DNA from: DATNIB01 sp035604685
Lineage (GTDB): Bacteria; Actinomycetota; Acidimicrobiia; Acidimicrobiales; RAAP-2
Length of the DNA: 56,456 nt
Direction of reading: 5' to 3'
Assembly (NCBI GenBank): GCA_035604685.1
Contig: DATNIB010000059.1
Coordinates: forward strand, 1-56,456
How positions within the stretch are numbered: position 1 is the first letter of the stretch; each line of letters opens with the position of its first letter. This document shows, one piece after another, positions 26,276 to 34,588 of this stretch. The notes below the pieces were generated by a model, which made no database searches, had not been told where the DNA came from, and was given only the letters and a program-made list of their open reading frames with translations. The position numbers were made by a program, and so were the translations under genes.

Positions 26276-27036
26276 ACCCCCACGGCATCGTGCACACCGA
26301 CAACGTCGTCCTCATGGTCGCGGTCTTCTTGGCCTGCGCGGTCGAGATGGTCGAGGCGTTGACGATCGTGATCGCGGTGGCGGTGACGGCGGGGTGGCGC
26401 CGGGCGCTCACCGGCGCGCTGGGCGCGCTCGTGCTGCTGGCCGGGCTGGTCGCGGCGATCGGGCCAGAGCTCACCCACATCCCGCTGTCGCCGCTGCGGA
26501 TCGTGGTCGGCGGGGTGCTGCTCGTGTTCGGGCTGCAGTGGTTGCGAAAGGCGGTGCTGCGCGCCGCGGGCGTCCTGGCCAAGCACGACGAGGACGCCAT
26601 CTTCGCCTCCAACGTCGAACGGCTGGGCGGGGCCGCCGGGCGGGCCAACGCGCGGGCGGCGGTGATCGTGGCGTTCAAGGGCACGTTTCTCGAAGGGTTG
26701 GAGGTCGTCATCATCGTCCTCACCCTCGGCACGACCGGGCACGCGCTCGAGCTGGCCACCGTCGCCGCCGGGGCGGCCGTCCTCGTCGTCGGGGCGGTCG
26801 GGGCGGTGGTGGCGCGGCAGCTCTCCGGGGTGCCGGAGAACGCCATGAAGATGACCGTCGGCATCATGCTGGTCAGCTTCGGCACGTTCTGGAGCGGCGA
26901 GGGGGTACACGTGCGGTGGCCCGGCAGCGACGTGGCCATCGTGGTGCTGGCCGCGTTCTACGGGCTGGTGGCCGCCGGCCTGGTGCAACTCCTCCGACGC
27001 GAGCGGCCGGTGGTGACGGGGGCCGAGCGTGTCTGA
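26272..27036 (+). CDS. Multi-pass membrane protein of the COG4280 type, possible cation transporter
   Basis: 254 residues, GTG overlapping the rlmB TGA. I count about six transmembrane segments arranged as two repeats. Each repeat begins with a membrane helix carrying acidic residues: 'EMVEALTIVIAVAVTAG' near 16-32 and 'FLEGLEVVIIVLTLG' near 146-160. Such repeated Glu-x-x-Glu helices resemble two-repeat cation exporters (UPF0016/TerC/LysE-like), but no direct assignment is possible. A hydrophilic loop around residues 100-135 separates the repeats. It is followed, with overlap, by a small membrane protein. Confidence 0.72.
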   Translation: MNPHGIVHTDNVVLMVAVFLACAVEMVEALTIVIAVAVTAGWRRALTGALGALVLLAGLVAAIGPELTHIPLSPLRIVVGGVLLVFGLQWLRKAVLRAAGVLAKHDEDAIFASNVERLGGAAGRANARAAVIVAFKGTFLEGLEVVIIVLTLGTTGHALELATVAAGAAVLVVGAVGAVVARQLSGVPENAMKMTVGIMLVSFGTFWSGEGVHVRWPGSDVAIVVLAAFYGLVAAGLVQLLRRERPVVTGAERV

Positions 27037-27277
27037 GGCCGCCGGGTCCGAGCGCGCCGCACCGCCGATCGGCCGATGGCTGGTCGGCTTCGGACGCTTC
27101 TGGTGGGACTTCCTGGTCGGTGACACGCCCGAGCTGACCGTCGGGGGCATCCTGGCGGTCGGGGTGGCCGCGGCGATCACCGTTGACCGGGGCCTCGTCT
27201 GGATGGCGGTCGCCGCCCTGCCGCTCGTGGTCGGGCTGGTGCTCGGGGGCTCGGTCCGGCGGGCGGCGCGCCGATAG
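27029..27277 (+). CDS. Small two-helix membrane protein
   Basis: 82 residues, GTG start, overlapping the previous gene by 8 bp. After a 30-residue soluble start containing 'RFWWDFLVGDTPEL', two hydrophobic helices run over about 36-50 and 55-75, with a basic C-terminus (RRAARR). The strong overlap suggests it works with, or is made in proportion to, the COG4280-type protein. Function unknown. Confidence 0.7.
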   Translation: MSEAAGSERAAPPIGRWLVGFGRFWWDFLVGDTPELTVGGILAVGVAAAITVDRGLVWMAVAALPLVVGLVLGGSVRRAARR

Positions 27278-27345
27278 CGAACGCCCACCATTGAGGCCAA
27301 GGGTCACCCACCGCGCGCGGTGCCGATCGTTACGCTTGGTTCTTC

Positions 27346-29187
27346 ATGACTGGTCGCGGCCGACGTGGACGCGATCTCAACCCACCTCGCCAAGGTCGAC
27401 GCAGCCCCTCGCACCACGAGGACAGGCTGCGCGCGTTGGGCGGTGTGGTCGACGGGCGCGCCGGGCCCGCGCCACGGGGATCCAACCCGGGTCCACCGCG
27501 GGGAGCCACCTACGCGCCCGGCCCGGCCGGTCGAGTACCGAATGAGACCGGGCTCACCGCGCTAGGTGAAGAGATTGCCCGCTCGAGGGGCGGCCATAGG
27601 GCTCGGCACCGGTCGATCCGGAGCCCTCGTCGACACCGGATCCGTCGGAGTGTCCTGATCGGCTTGGCCGCAGCCTTGTTCTTGGTGGCGGGTGGGGCAG
27701 GGTATCTCTACTACCTGACCCATGACCTCAACCGGATAGGGGTGCGGGGGCTCAGCGGAGCCCTTACCACCGGGCAGGAAGCCGCCACGGAGAACATCTT
27801 GATGGCGGGTTCCACGTCGCGATGCGCGTTGGCCAAGCAGAACCCCGCGTACGGTCTGTGCTCGCAGGGCGTGAACGGTGTGAACAGCGACGTGATCATG
27901 ATCCTCCACGTCGACCCGGTCCACCACCGGCTGGCGATCATTTCCATCCCGCGGGACCTGTTCATACCCAACGCTCGCAGCACCGGAGCCGCCAAGATCG
28001 ACGCCGGGCTCTATCAGGGCCTGTCCCAACTGGTGGCGGCGATCGAACAGGACCTTGGAATACCGATACAGCATGCGGTCTCCCTCAATTTCGACCAGTT
28101 CGCGAACGTCGTGGACGCCCTCGGTGGCGTCAACATGTCGTTCCCGATGTCGGTGTTCGACCAAGAGTCGGGCCTCAACGTCCGGGCGGCCACCTGCGTG
28201 CACCTCAACGGCACCCAGGCGCTTCAGGTGGTGCGCGCTCGCCACTTGCAATACGACGCTCCGGGCAACAACGCCAATGACCCGTTCGCGTGGCCCCAAG
28301 AGGCCCAGAGCGATCTGGCCCGGATCCGCCGCAACCACGAGTTCCTACGGGTATTGGCCGCCGCGGTGGCCAAACGGGGACTCGGGAACCCGATCTCCGA
28401 CCTGAGCCTCGTCAACTCCTGGAAGGGTGACCTCACCTTCGACCAGTCCTGGTCCGTGACCGACATGGCGAACCTGGTGCTCGAATTTCACTCGGTCAAC
28501 ATCAACTCGGTACCGCAGCTCACCCTGCCGGTGGCCGAGGTGACCGATCCACAAGGAGCCGCGGGGGGCCTCATCTATCACGGCACGCCGTATGGCGAGG
28601 TCGAGTTTCCGGCCCTGTCGCCAGACCGTGCGGCCATCGACCAGGTGCTCGGAATCGGACCGACCATCGACTCCCTGACCGGCAAGTCGTTGCCGGTTCC
28701 GGCGGCGGTCACCGTCTCGGTGATGAACGGTAGCGGGGCCTTCAATCAGGCCACCGACACGGCCAGTGCGCTCGCGGCACTCGGGTTCCACGCCATGGCA
28801 GTCGGCGATGCGACACCGACCGGCGACGTGGTCGAGACCGTCGTCTACTACGGGTCACGAGCACCGGCCGTCGAGGCGGCCGCCGAGGAGGTCGTCCGTT
28901 CGATGACCGGGTCGGTCGTCATGGCCTACAACCCGAGTGAGGTGGCCGACGGGGCCCAGGTGACGGTCGTGACCGGCTCCCAGTTCGCCGTGAATGCCCC
29001 GCCAACACCCGGCACCGCGGGCGGTCCTGGAGCTTCCGCCACGACGGCACCGGCCGATCCGACGGTCGCCCCAACGGTGGCCGCGATCGCGGCCCCGTCA
29101 CCGGACACCGCGGGCCTTCAACCGTGGGACCCGCGGGCGTGCCCAGCCGGTGCCATCCCCACGACACCCGTACCGAACCCGACCTGA
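27346..29187 (+). CDS. LytR-CpsA-Psr (LCP) family cell-wall polymer ligase with LytR_C domain
   Basis: 613 residues. A 100-residue Arg-rich cytoplasmic tail is followed by one transmembrane helix (102-124) and an extracytoplasmic LCP domain with 'NSDVIMILHVDPVHHRLAIISIPRDL' split around residues 180-207 (Arg/Asp pyrophosphate-binding residues) and 'RARHLQYD'. A LytR_C domain follows (about 450-535) and a Pro/Ala/Thr tail ends the protein. LCP enzymes transfer teichoic-acid- or arabinogalactan-type polymers from lipid carriers to peptidoglycan. The ATG has no Shine-Dalgarno; TACGCT at 27331 just upstream may be the -10 of a near-leaderless mRNA. The long tail makes the exact start less certain. 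Confidence 0.88.
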   Translation: MTGRGRRGRDLNPPRQGRRSPSHHEDRLRALGGVVDGRAGPAPRGSNPGPPRGATYAPGPAGRVPNETGLTALGEEIARSRGGHRARHRSIRSPRRHRIRRSVLIGLAAALFLVAGGAGYLYYLTHDLNRIGVRGLSGALTTGQEAATENILMAGSTSRCALAKQNPAYGLCSQGVNGVNSDVIMILHVDPVHHRLAIISIPRDLFIPNARSTGAAKIDAGLYQGLSQLVAAIEQDLGIPIQHAVSLNFDQFANVVDALGGVNMSFPMSVFDQESGLNVRAATCVHLNGTQALQVVRARHLQYDAPGNNANDPFAWPQEAQSDLARIRRNHEFLRVLAAAVAKRGLGNPISDLSLVNSWKGDLTFDQSWSVTDMANLVLEFHSVNINSVPQLTLPVAEVTDPQGAAGGLIYHGTPYGEVEFPALSPDRAAIDQVLGIGPTIDSLTGKSLPVPAAVTVSVMNGSGAFNQATDTASALAALGFHAMAVGDATPTGDVVETVVYYGSRAPAVEAAAEEVVRSMTGSVVMAYNPSEVADGAQVTVVTGSQFAVNAPPTPGTAGGPGASATTAPADPTVAPTVAAIAAPSPDTAGLQPWDPRACPAGAIPTTPVPNPT

Positions 29188-29317
29188 CGACGCCCGCAGG
29201 TTCAGGGCGAGCCCAGCGACTCTCCGAGCGCTTGCCCGAGCCCTGGGCTGCGCCGCCACGACGGCGTGGGCCGGATGCCCAAGGAGTAAGGTCACACGGC
29301 ATCTACCAGGACTTTCG

Positions 29318-29390
29318 AGCCGGTGGTGGGACTCGAACCCACGACCTGACGATTACAAATCGCCTGCGCTTCCAGCTGCGCCACACCGGC
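29318..29390 (-). tRNA. tRNA-Thr (anticodon TGT)
   Basis: A 73-nt cloverleaf on the minus strand: acceptor GCCGGTG/CACCGGC with discriminator T, D arm, anticodon stem GGCGA/TCGTC around the loop TTTGTAA (anticodon TGT, reading ACA), and T arm GTGGG-TTCGAGT-CCCAC. CCA is not encoded. It lies alone between the LCP gene and a LytR_C gene. Confidence 0.95.
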
Positions 29391-29529
29391 GGGGACCGGG
29401 CCCAGGCTACCGAGGCCGCTCGTCGACTCGGTGCTGGTTGCACCGGATCGACCCGGTTGGCAGGCTTCTGCGGTGAATGGCGACGCACCTCCGGGCGCCC
29501 GCGGTGACCGGGGTCCCGGTGGGGGCGTC

Positions 29530-30102
29530 ATGACCAGGGTCGTCGCGGCGCGTGCGGCCGCCATTGTGGTCTTGGCGGTGGCCCTCGGCGTCATCCTGCT
29601 CGAGGTGGGGACGCGGGCCCCGACCGGGTTCAAGCCGACGGTGACGGTGCCGACGGTGAGCGTGCCGGCGACGACGACCGTACCCACCGGCGGGGCCAGG
29701 TCCACGACGACCACGACCGCGCTCAACCGGGCCAGCGTGAAGGTGCTCGTCGCCAACGGGAGCTCCGTGAACGGCGCCGCCACCTCCTACACGACGCTGC
29801 TCGCCCATCAGGGTTGGGGGACGCTCACCGCCGTCACCGCCGACGCCAAGGTGGCCAGCTCGGTCGTCTACTACGCCAGCGGGCAACAGGCCGCCGCCGC
29901 CGCCCTCTCCGCGGAGCTCGGGCTCCCGTCCTCGGCGGTCCAGGCGCTGTCCCCGGCCGTGCCCGTGGCCGGCACCGCCGGAGCTGCGGTGGTGGTGCTG
30001 ATCGGGGCCGACATCGCCGCCAAGGTGCCCTCGACCACCACCACCAGGCCGTCGACGACCACCACCAGGCCGTCGACGACCACCACCACCAAGGCCGCCT
30101 AG
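29530..30102 (+). CDS. Membrane-anchored LytR_C-domain protein
   Basis: 190 residues from the ATG at 29530, which places a transmembrane helix at once (residues 4-26) and is preceded by a G-rich site; a GTG at 29473 is also in frame. A Thr/Val/Pro linker leads to a LytR_C domain ('VKVLVANGSSVNGAATSYTTLL', about residues 68-165), the small domain also at the end of the LCP protein upstream. The tail is low-complexity, with three PSTTTTx repeats. Stand-alone LytR_C proteins such as VirR/CEI occur in actinobacterial envelopes. It runs 3 bp before otsB. Confidence 0.75.
   Translation: MTRVVAARAAAIVVLAVALGVILLEVGTRAPTGFKPTVTVPTVSVPATTTVPTGGARSTTTTTALNRASVKVLVANGSSVNGAATSYTTLLAHQGWGTLTAVTADAKVASSVVYYASGQQAAAAALSAELGLPSSAVQALSPAVPVAGTAGAAVVVLIGADIAAKVPSTTTTRPSTTTTRPSTTTTTKAA
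30028..30090 (+). repeat. Three 21-bp tandem repeats encoding PSTTTTR
   Basis: Three nearly identical 21-nt units at the 3' end of the LytR_C gene encode P-S-T-T-T-T-R/T. The second and third units differ from each other only in the final codon, so the repeat is recent or homogenised. It likely varies in number between strains and lengthens a wall-spanning, glycosylatable tail. Confidence 0.8.
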
Positions 30103-30105
30103 CGC

Positions 30106-30876
30106 GTGGAGGGCCTGCCCTCGGTCTTCCTGCCGTTCACGCTGGCCCCGGAACGGGCGGCGCTCTTCCTCGATTTCGACGGCACGTTGGCGGCGATCGT
30201 GGCCGACCCCGACGCGGCCCGTCCCCTGCCCGAGGTGCCGCAGCTGCTCGCCGACCTCGCTCGCCGCTTCGGCCTGGTGGCCGTCGTGTCCGGTCGCCCC
30301 GCCGCCTTCCTCCGCCGGCACCTCGCCCGGGCTTCAGGGGTCCGCCTGCTCGGCCTCTACGGCCTGGAGCGGGTGACCGAGGCCGGCGCCGTGGTCGCCG
30401 ATGAGGACGCCCGGCGGTGGCGCCCGGTGCTGACCGCGACCGTCGAGCGTGCCCGGGCCCGCGCGCCGGCCGGGGTGCGGGTCGAGCCCAAGGGCCTGAC
30501 GGTGACGCTGCACTGGCGCGGCGCGCCCGACGCCGAGGCCTGGGTGCGGGCCTTCTGTGCCGGCGAGCGCCATCGCGTCGGGCTGTCGGTGCGGGCGGGG
30601 CGCCTCTCCCTGGAGCTGACCCCACCGCTCCCGGTGGACAAGGGCACGGTGCTCCGGTCGCTCGCCGCGGGCTTCGCCGCCGCCGCCTGCTTCGGCGACG
30701 ACCTGGGGGACCTGGCCGCCTTCGCGGTCCTCGACGACCTGGCGGCAGCCGGCGTCGCCGTGGCCAAGGTGGCGGTCGTCGACGCCGAGAGCCCGGCCGC
30801 GGTGGCCGAGGCCGCCGATGTCGTCGTCGAGGGCCCCGAGGGCGCGGTGGCGCTCCTCGGCCGGCTGCTCGGTTAG
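30106..30876 (+). CDS. otsB: Trehalose-6-phosphate phosphatase
   Basis: 256 residues, GTG start 3 bp after the preceding stop. HAD-fold motif I 'LFLDFDGTLAAI' (residues 17-28, nucleophile Asp of DFDGT), motif II Ser in 'VVSGRPAAFL', and motifs III/IV 'DKGTVLRSL' and 'FGDDLGDLAAF'. It dephosphorylates trehalose 6-phosphate. Its TAG overlaps the TAA of the convergent otsA (30873-30876), so the two trehalose genes face each other instead of forming an operon. Confidence 0.9.
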   Translation: MEGLPSVFLPFTLAPERAALFLDFDGTLAAIVADPDAARPLPEVPQLLADLARRFGLVAVVSGRPAAFLRRHLARASGVRLLGLYGLERVTEAGAVVADEDARRWRPVLTATVERARARAPAGVRVEPKGLTVTLHWRGAPDAEAWVRAFCAGERHRVGLSVRAGRLSLELTPPLPVDKGTVLRSLAAGFAAAACFGDDLGDLAAFAVLDDLAAAGVAVAKVAVVDAESPAAVAEAADVVVEGPEGAVALLGRLLG

Positions 30877-32273
30877 CCCGCCGCCCGCCGCTGGTCGGCC
30901 AGCCAGTCCGCCCCGCTCCTCGCGGTGACCAGCCGGCGGAGGGTGCCGGCCCGCTCCGCCCGTTCGCCGGGCGCCATGTCGAGCGCACGCTCGAGGGCGG
31001 CGGCGGTCGCCTGCACGTCGAACGGGTTGATGCCGAGCGCGGCCTCGCCGAGCTCCTCGTAGGCACCGGCCTCGCGGGACAAGACGAGCACCCCGTCGGC
31101 CGTGTTGATGAGCGGGCCCTCCTTGGCCACCATGTTCATGCCGTCGCGGACGGGGTTGACGAAGAGCACGTCGTAGGCGCCGAGGGCGGCCAAAGAACGC
31201 GGGTAGTCGTCCTCTGCGTCCAAGACGATGGGCGTCCAGCCCGGCCTGCCGAAGCGCTCGTTGATGCGCTCGACGGCATGCTCGACCTCGGCGCGGTAGC
31301 CGATGTACTCGGCCAGGTCCTGGCGCGACGGGTAGGCCAGCTGGAGGAGCACCACCCGCTCTCGCCAGTGGGCCCGCTCCTCGAGCAGCGCCTCGAAGGC
31401 GAAGAGCCCGCGCAGCAGGTTCTTGGAGAGCTCGATGCGGTCGACGCGCACGACGAGCCGCCGGTCGCCCACCGTCTCGGCTAGGCGGCGTCGGGCCGAG
31501 GCGGCGTCATCGCCGCCGGCCGCCGCGGCCAACGCCTCGCGGGCCGGACCGAGGGGCGCGACGAAGGTGGTCGGGGCCGGCGTGCGCGCGGCCGCCCGGA
31601 GGAGCGGGTCCTCGAAGCAGCGGGTGAAGCCGTCCCGCCAGCGCGCGGTGTGGAAGCCGCAGGCCCCGAAGCCGGCCAGGCCGGCCAGCAGCTCGCCGGC
31701 GGCCGCCTCGGGCAGGACCCGCAGCATGTTGGGATCGGCGAACGGGGTGTGGTGGAAGTGGACGGTGCGCAGATCGGGGCGTCGGGCGGCCAGCATGCCG
31801 CCGGCCAGCGAGAGGTGGTAGTCCTGCACCAGCACCGTCGCTGCCTCCGGCGACTCGGCCGCCACCACGTCGGCGAACTGCTCGTTGACGGCCCGATAGG
31901 CGTCGAATGCCTCGTGCCAGTGCCGGTCGAGGCGGGGCCGCCGGGCGAGGTCGAAGAGGTGGTGGTGGCAGAACCAGAGCGTGGCGTTGGCCACCACGTC
32001 GTAGGCCTGGGCGTAGAGGGCGGGGTCGGGGAGGACCGAGACGACCCGGAGGCCCGCGGCCGTCGTCGCCCCTTCGGCCGCGGCCAGCCGGTCGGCCGGG
32101 CTCATGGCGGCGGCTACCCAGGTGGTGTCGGTCCCCCGGAGGAGCGGCCCGAGCGTCCCGGCCAGCCCACCGGCGGCGGGGGTGGCGATCGGACGTCCTC
32201 GCTCGTCCAGCCGGAAGGAGACCGGACCGCGGTTGGAGACGACCACCACCGGTGATGGGTTCGAGCCCGGCAC
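30873..32273 (-). CDS. otsA: Trehalose-6-phosphate synthase (GT20)
   Basis: 466 residues. GT-B fold signatures: 'VVVSNRGPVSF' at 8-18 and 'GGLAGTLGPLL' (glucose-6-P side), 'VQDYHLSLAGGML' near 150, 'VHFHHTPF', 'VVRVDRIELSKNLLRGL' near 275-290 (UDP-glucose side), and 'VNPVRDGMNMVAKE' near 385. It joins UDP-glucose and glucose 6-phosphate. Together with otsB it makes trehalose, a compatible solute and, in mycolate-bearing relatives, a wall glycolipid component. Confidence 0.93.
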   Translation of the reverse strand: MPGSNPSPVVVVSNRGPVSFRLDERGRPIATPAAGGLAGTLGPLLRGTDTTWVAAAMSPADRLAAAEGATTAAGLRVVSVLPDPALYAQAYDVVANATLWFCHHHLFDLARRPRLDRHWHEAFDAYRAVNEQFADVVAAESPEAATVLVQDYHLSLAGGMLAARRPDLRTVHFHHTPFADPNMLRVLPEAAAGELLAGLAGFGACGFHTARWRDGFTRCFEDPLLRAAARTPAPTTFVAPLGPAREALAAAAGGDDAASARRRLAETVGDRRLVVRVDRIELSKNLLRGLFAFEALLEERAHWRERVVLLQLAYPSRQDLAEYIGYRAEVEHAVERINERFGRPGWTPIVLDAEDDYPRSLAALGAYDVLFVNPVRDGMNMVAKEGPLINTADGVLVLSREAGAYEELGEAALGINPFDVQATAAALERALDMAPGERAERAGTLRRLVTARSGADWLADQRRAAG

Positions 32274-32312
32274 GCCGCCCGACGCTAGCGGGACGCCCGC
32301 CGCCCCCGTCCC

Positions 32313-33092
32313 TTAGGTCGGGCCCGAGGCCTCGAGGCGCCCCAGCGCCGCCGCCAGCACGTCCCGGGCCTGCGGTCGCAGCTCGTCGAGCGGGCGGTTG
32401 CGGTGGACCCGCACGCCGAGATCGACCTCCGCGATCGACTCGACGCCGAAGCGGCGCGCCACGTCGATGAGCAGGCCGAGCTCGACGCCGTAGCCGTCGG
32501 CGAAGGTCAGCTTCTCGAGGGCCCAGCGATGGGCCGCGGTCTCGCCGGCCAGCGGCTGGCGCACCCACGCCAGCTCGGGGAACAACAGCTCGATCACCGG
32601 GCGCGCCACCAGCTCGGTCACGCGCCCGCCGCCGGTCGGCGCGCCGTCGAGCGGCCGGTCGTAGAAGCCCTTCACGAGCACGGTGGTGGCGTCGACCAGC
32701 AGCGGGGCGACGAGGCGCGGCACGAAGTGCTCGGTCGGGTTCTCGACATCGGCGTCGAGGAAGACGACGATGTCGCCGACGCTCGCCTCCAGCCCGGCGC
32801 GCATGGCGGCCGCCTTGTCGCCGCCCGGCCACTGGGCCACGACGCGGGCGCCGGCCGACCGGGCCCGGGCCGCGGTCTGGTCGAGCGAGCCGTCGTCGAC
32901 GACCAGGATCTCGTCGACCAGGCCGCCGCCGGCCGCCTCCAGGAGCGGCCGCACCGCGGCCACCGCGGGCCCGACGGTGCGCTCCTCGTTGCGGGCGGGA
33001 AGGCAGACCGAGATGCTGCGCCCGGCCTTGGCGGCGACCAGCTCGGGGACGCTCGGCGCCCCCCCCGAGACGGCCCGGACGTGCTCACCCAT
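32313..33092 (-). CDS. gpgS: Glucosyl-3-phosphoglycerate synthase (GT81)
   Basis: 259 residues from the ATG at 33092; the open frame continues upstream but into poorly coding sequence and the riboswitch region. GT-A fold: 'SVCLPARNEERTVGPAV' near 26-42, 'EILVVDDGSLDQTAARAR', 'VFLDADVENPTEHFVPRL' with the DAD/DxD metal motif, and 'FADGYGVELGLLIDVARRFG', a GpgS/MpgS hallmark. It makes glucosyl-3-phosphoglycerate from 3-PGA and a nucleotide-glucose, the precursor of glucosylglycerate or methylglucose polysaccharides. It is about 60 residues shorter than the mycobacterial enzyme, mainly at the ends. The phosphatase gpgP is not adjacent. Confidence 0.88.
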   Translation of the reverse strand: MGEHVRAVSGGAPSVPELVAAKAGRSISVCLPARNEERTVGPAVAAVRPLLEAAGGGLVDEILVVDDGSLDQTAARARSAGARVVAQWPGGDKAAAMRAGLEASVGDIVVFLDADVENPTEHFVPRLVAPLLVDATTVLVKGFYDRPLDGAPTGGGRVTELVARPVIELLFPELAWVRQPLAGETAAHRWALEKLTFADGYGVELGLLIDVARRFGVESIAEVDLGVRVHRNRPLDELRPQARDVLAAALGRLEASGPT

Positions 33093-33175
33093 GCCCGCAT
33101 CTAAGCACCGGCGACGGCGCACCGTGCCGGGGCTGGACGCGCTCAGGCGTCGGGAAGCCGGAAAAGTCCAAAGGA

Positions 33176-33207
33176 TTGACTGGTGCGCGCCGGTCGAGCA
33201 GCATAGG
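33176..33207 (+). promoter_or_regulatory. Promoter of the SAM-riboswitch transcript
   Basis: A good -35, TTGACT at 33176-33181, is followed at roughly 19-20 bp by an A/T-containing CATAGG segment that could act as -10. The riboswitch aptamer begins within a few bases, as expected for a short 5' leader. Confidence 0.45.
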
Positions 33208-33210
33208 GGG

Positions 33211-33330
33211 ATCATCCAGAGCGGCTGAGGGACGGGCCCTGCGACGCCGCGGCAACCAGTGCCGTTCGGGATCCACGCGATCCTCCCGGACGGGGAACCA
33301 CCAGGTGCCAATGCCCGACCGATGCGGAGG
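33211..33330 (+). promoter_or_regulatory. SAM-I (S-box) riboswitch
   Basis: The conserved S-box core is present in order: AGAG at 33218, GAGGGA at 33227-33232, GGCCC at 33235, GGCAACC at 33251-33257, and GGTGCCAA at 33304-33311. P2a pairs 33221-33225 (GCGGC) with 33246-33250 (GCCGC); a long P3 hairpin spans about 33262-33295; P1 pairs CATC at 33213-33216 with GATG at 33321-33324. The ThrC-family start codon's Shine-Dalgarno GGAGG (33326-33330) follows P1 by one base, and no terminator stem with a T-run is present, so control is probably at translation initiation. Ligand is S-adenosylmethionine. Confidence 0.9.
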
Positions 33331-33334
33331 AATC

Positions 33335-34588
33335 ATGAAGCACGTCGTTGGTCTGCGCTGTCGGGAGTGCGGCCGCCCGTTTCCCCTAGAAGCGCTGCAC
33401 GTCTGCGACTTCTGCTTCGGCCCGCTCGAGGTCGACTACGACTACGAGCGGATCGCCGCGAGCATCACCCGGGAGAAGATCGCCGCGGGTCCGCGCTCGA
33501 TCTGGCGCTACCGGGAGCTGCTGCCGGTGGACGACGAGGCGCCGGTCGACCTCGGTGCCGGTTTCACCCCGCTCGTGCGAGCCGACCGGCTCGCCGCCGA
33601 GCTGGGCCTGGGGGAGCTGTGGATCAAGGACGACACGGCCAATCCCACCGGCTCCTTCAAGGACCGCGTGGTCTCGGTGGCGCTCACCAAGGCCCGCCAG
33701 CTCGGCTTCAAGGTGGCGGCCTGTGCCTCGACGGGCAACCTGGCCAATTCGGTGGCGGCCCACGCGGCGCGGGCCGGGATGGCCTCGGTCGTCCTCATCC
33801 CAAAGGACCTCGAAGACGCCAAGGTGATCATGACCGCCGTCTACGGCGGCACCGTGGTGGCGGTCGACGGCAGCTACGACGAGGTGAACCGCCTCTGCGC
33901 CGAGCTGGCCAGTGAGCACCCGAGCTGGGCCTTCGTCAACGTGAACGTCCGCACCTACTACGCCGAGGGCTCCAAGACGCTCGCCTTCGAGGTGGCCGAG
34001 CAGCTGGGCTGGCGGGCCCCCGACCACGTGGTGGTGCCCATCGCGTCCGGCAGCCAGCTGGTGAAGGTGGCGAAGGGCTTCGCCGAGCTCGGGAAGGTCG
34101 GGCTCCTGGGCGAGGCGCCGGCCGTGCGCGTCTCGGGCGCGCAGGCGGCGGGCTGTTCGCCGGTGGCCACCGCCTTCGCGGAGGGCAGCGACGCCATCCG
34201 GCCGGTGAAGCCCAAGACCATCGCGAAGTCGCTCTCCATCGGGAACCCGGCCGACGGGTGGTACGCGCTCCAGGCGATCCGCCAGTCCGGCGGCTCCTGC
34301 GCCGCCGTGACCGACGACGAGGTGATCGAGGGGATCCGCCTCTTGGCCCGGACCGAGGGCATCTTCGCCGAGACCGCCGGTGGCGTGACCATCGCCACGC
34401 TGGCCAAGCTGGCGGCCGCCGGGATCGTCCGGTCCGACGAGCGGGTGGTGGCCCTCGTGACCGGCCACGGGCTGAAGACCGTGGAGGCCCTGCGCGGCTC
34501 GGTGGGCCCGACCGCGGTGATCGCCCCCACCCTCGACGCCTTCGACCGGGCCCTCGGCGCCGACCTCGACCTCGGGGAGCCCCGGTGA
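33335..34588 (+). CDS. thrC: Threonine-synthase-family PLP enzyme under SAM riboswitch control (candidate O-phosphohomoserine-dependent homocysteine synthase)
   Basis: 417 residues from the ATG at 33335, which follows GGAGG by 4 bases. An N-terminal zinc ribbon has Cys9, Cys12, Cys24 and Cys27 (CxxC-x11-CxxC). The fold-type II PLP core has Lys109 in 'NPTGSFKDRV', 'ACASTGNLANSVAAHAARAG', and 'LVTGHGLKTVEAL' near the end. By sequence it is a threonine synthase homologue, acting on O-phosphohomoserine. Context argues otherwise: it is preceded by a SAM riboswitch, which normally represses methionine genes, and it is coupled by GTGA overlap to a GG-tailed sulfur-carrier protein. I therefore infer that it may add sulfur to form homocysteine. 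True threonine synthase activity remains possible. Confidence 0.88.
   Translation: MKHVVGLRCRECGRPFPLEALHVCDFCFGPLEVDYDYERIAASITREKIAAGPRSIWRYRELLPVDDEAPVDLGAGFTPLVRADRLAAELGLGELWIKDDTANPTGSFKDRVVSVALTKARQLGFKVAACASTGNLANSVAAHAARAGMASVVLIPKDLEDAKVIMTAVYGGTVVAVDGSYDEVNRLCAELASEHPSWAFVNVNVRTYYAEGSKTLAFEVAEQLGWRAPDHVVVPIASGSQLVKVAKGFAELGKVGLLGEAPAVRVSGAQAAGCSPVATAFAEGSDAIRPVKPKTIAKSLSIGNPADGWYALQAIRQSGGSCAAVTDDEVIEGIRLLARTEGIFAETAGGVTIATLAKLAAAGIVRSDERVVALVTGHGLKTVEALRGSVGPTAVIAPTLDAFDRALGADLDLGEPR

Noticed and set aside
30028..30090. CRISPR-like repeat
   Set aside because: Head-to-tail 21-bp coding repeats without spacers, in frame inside a protein gene.
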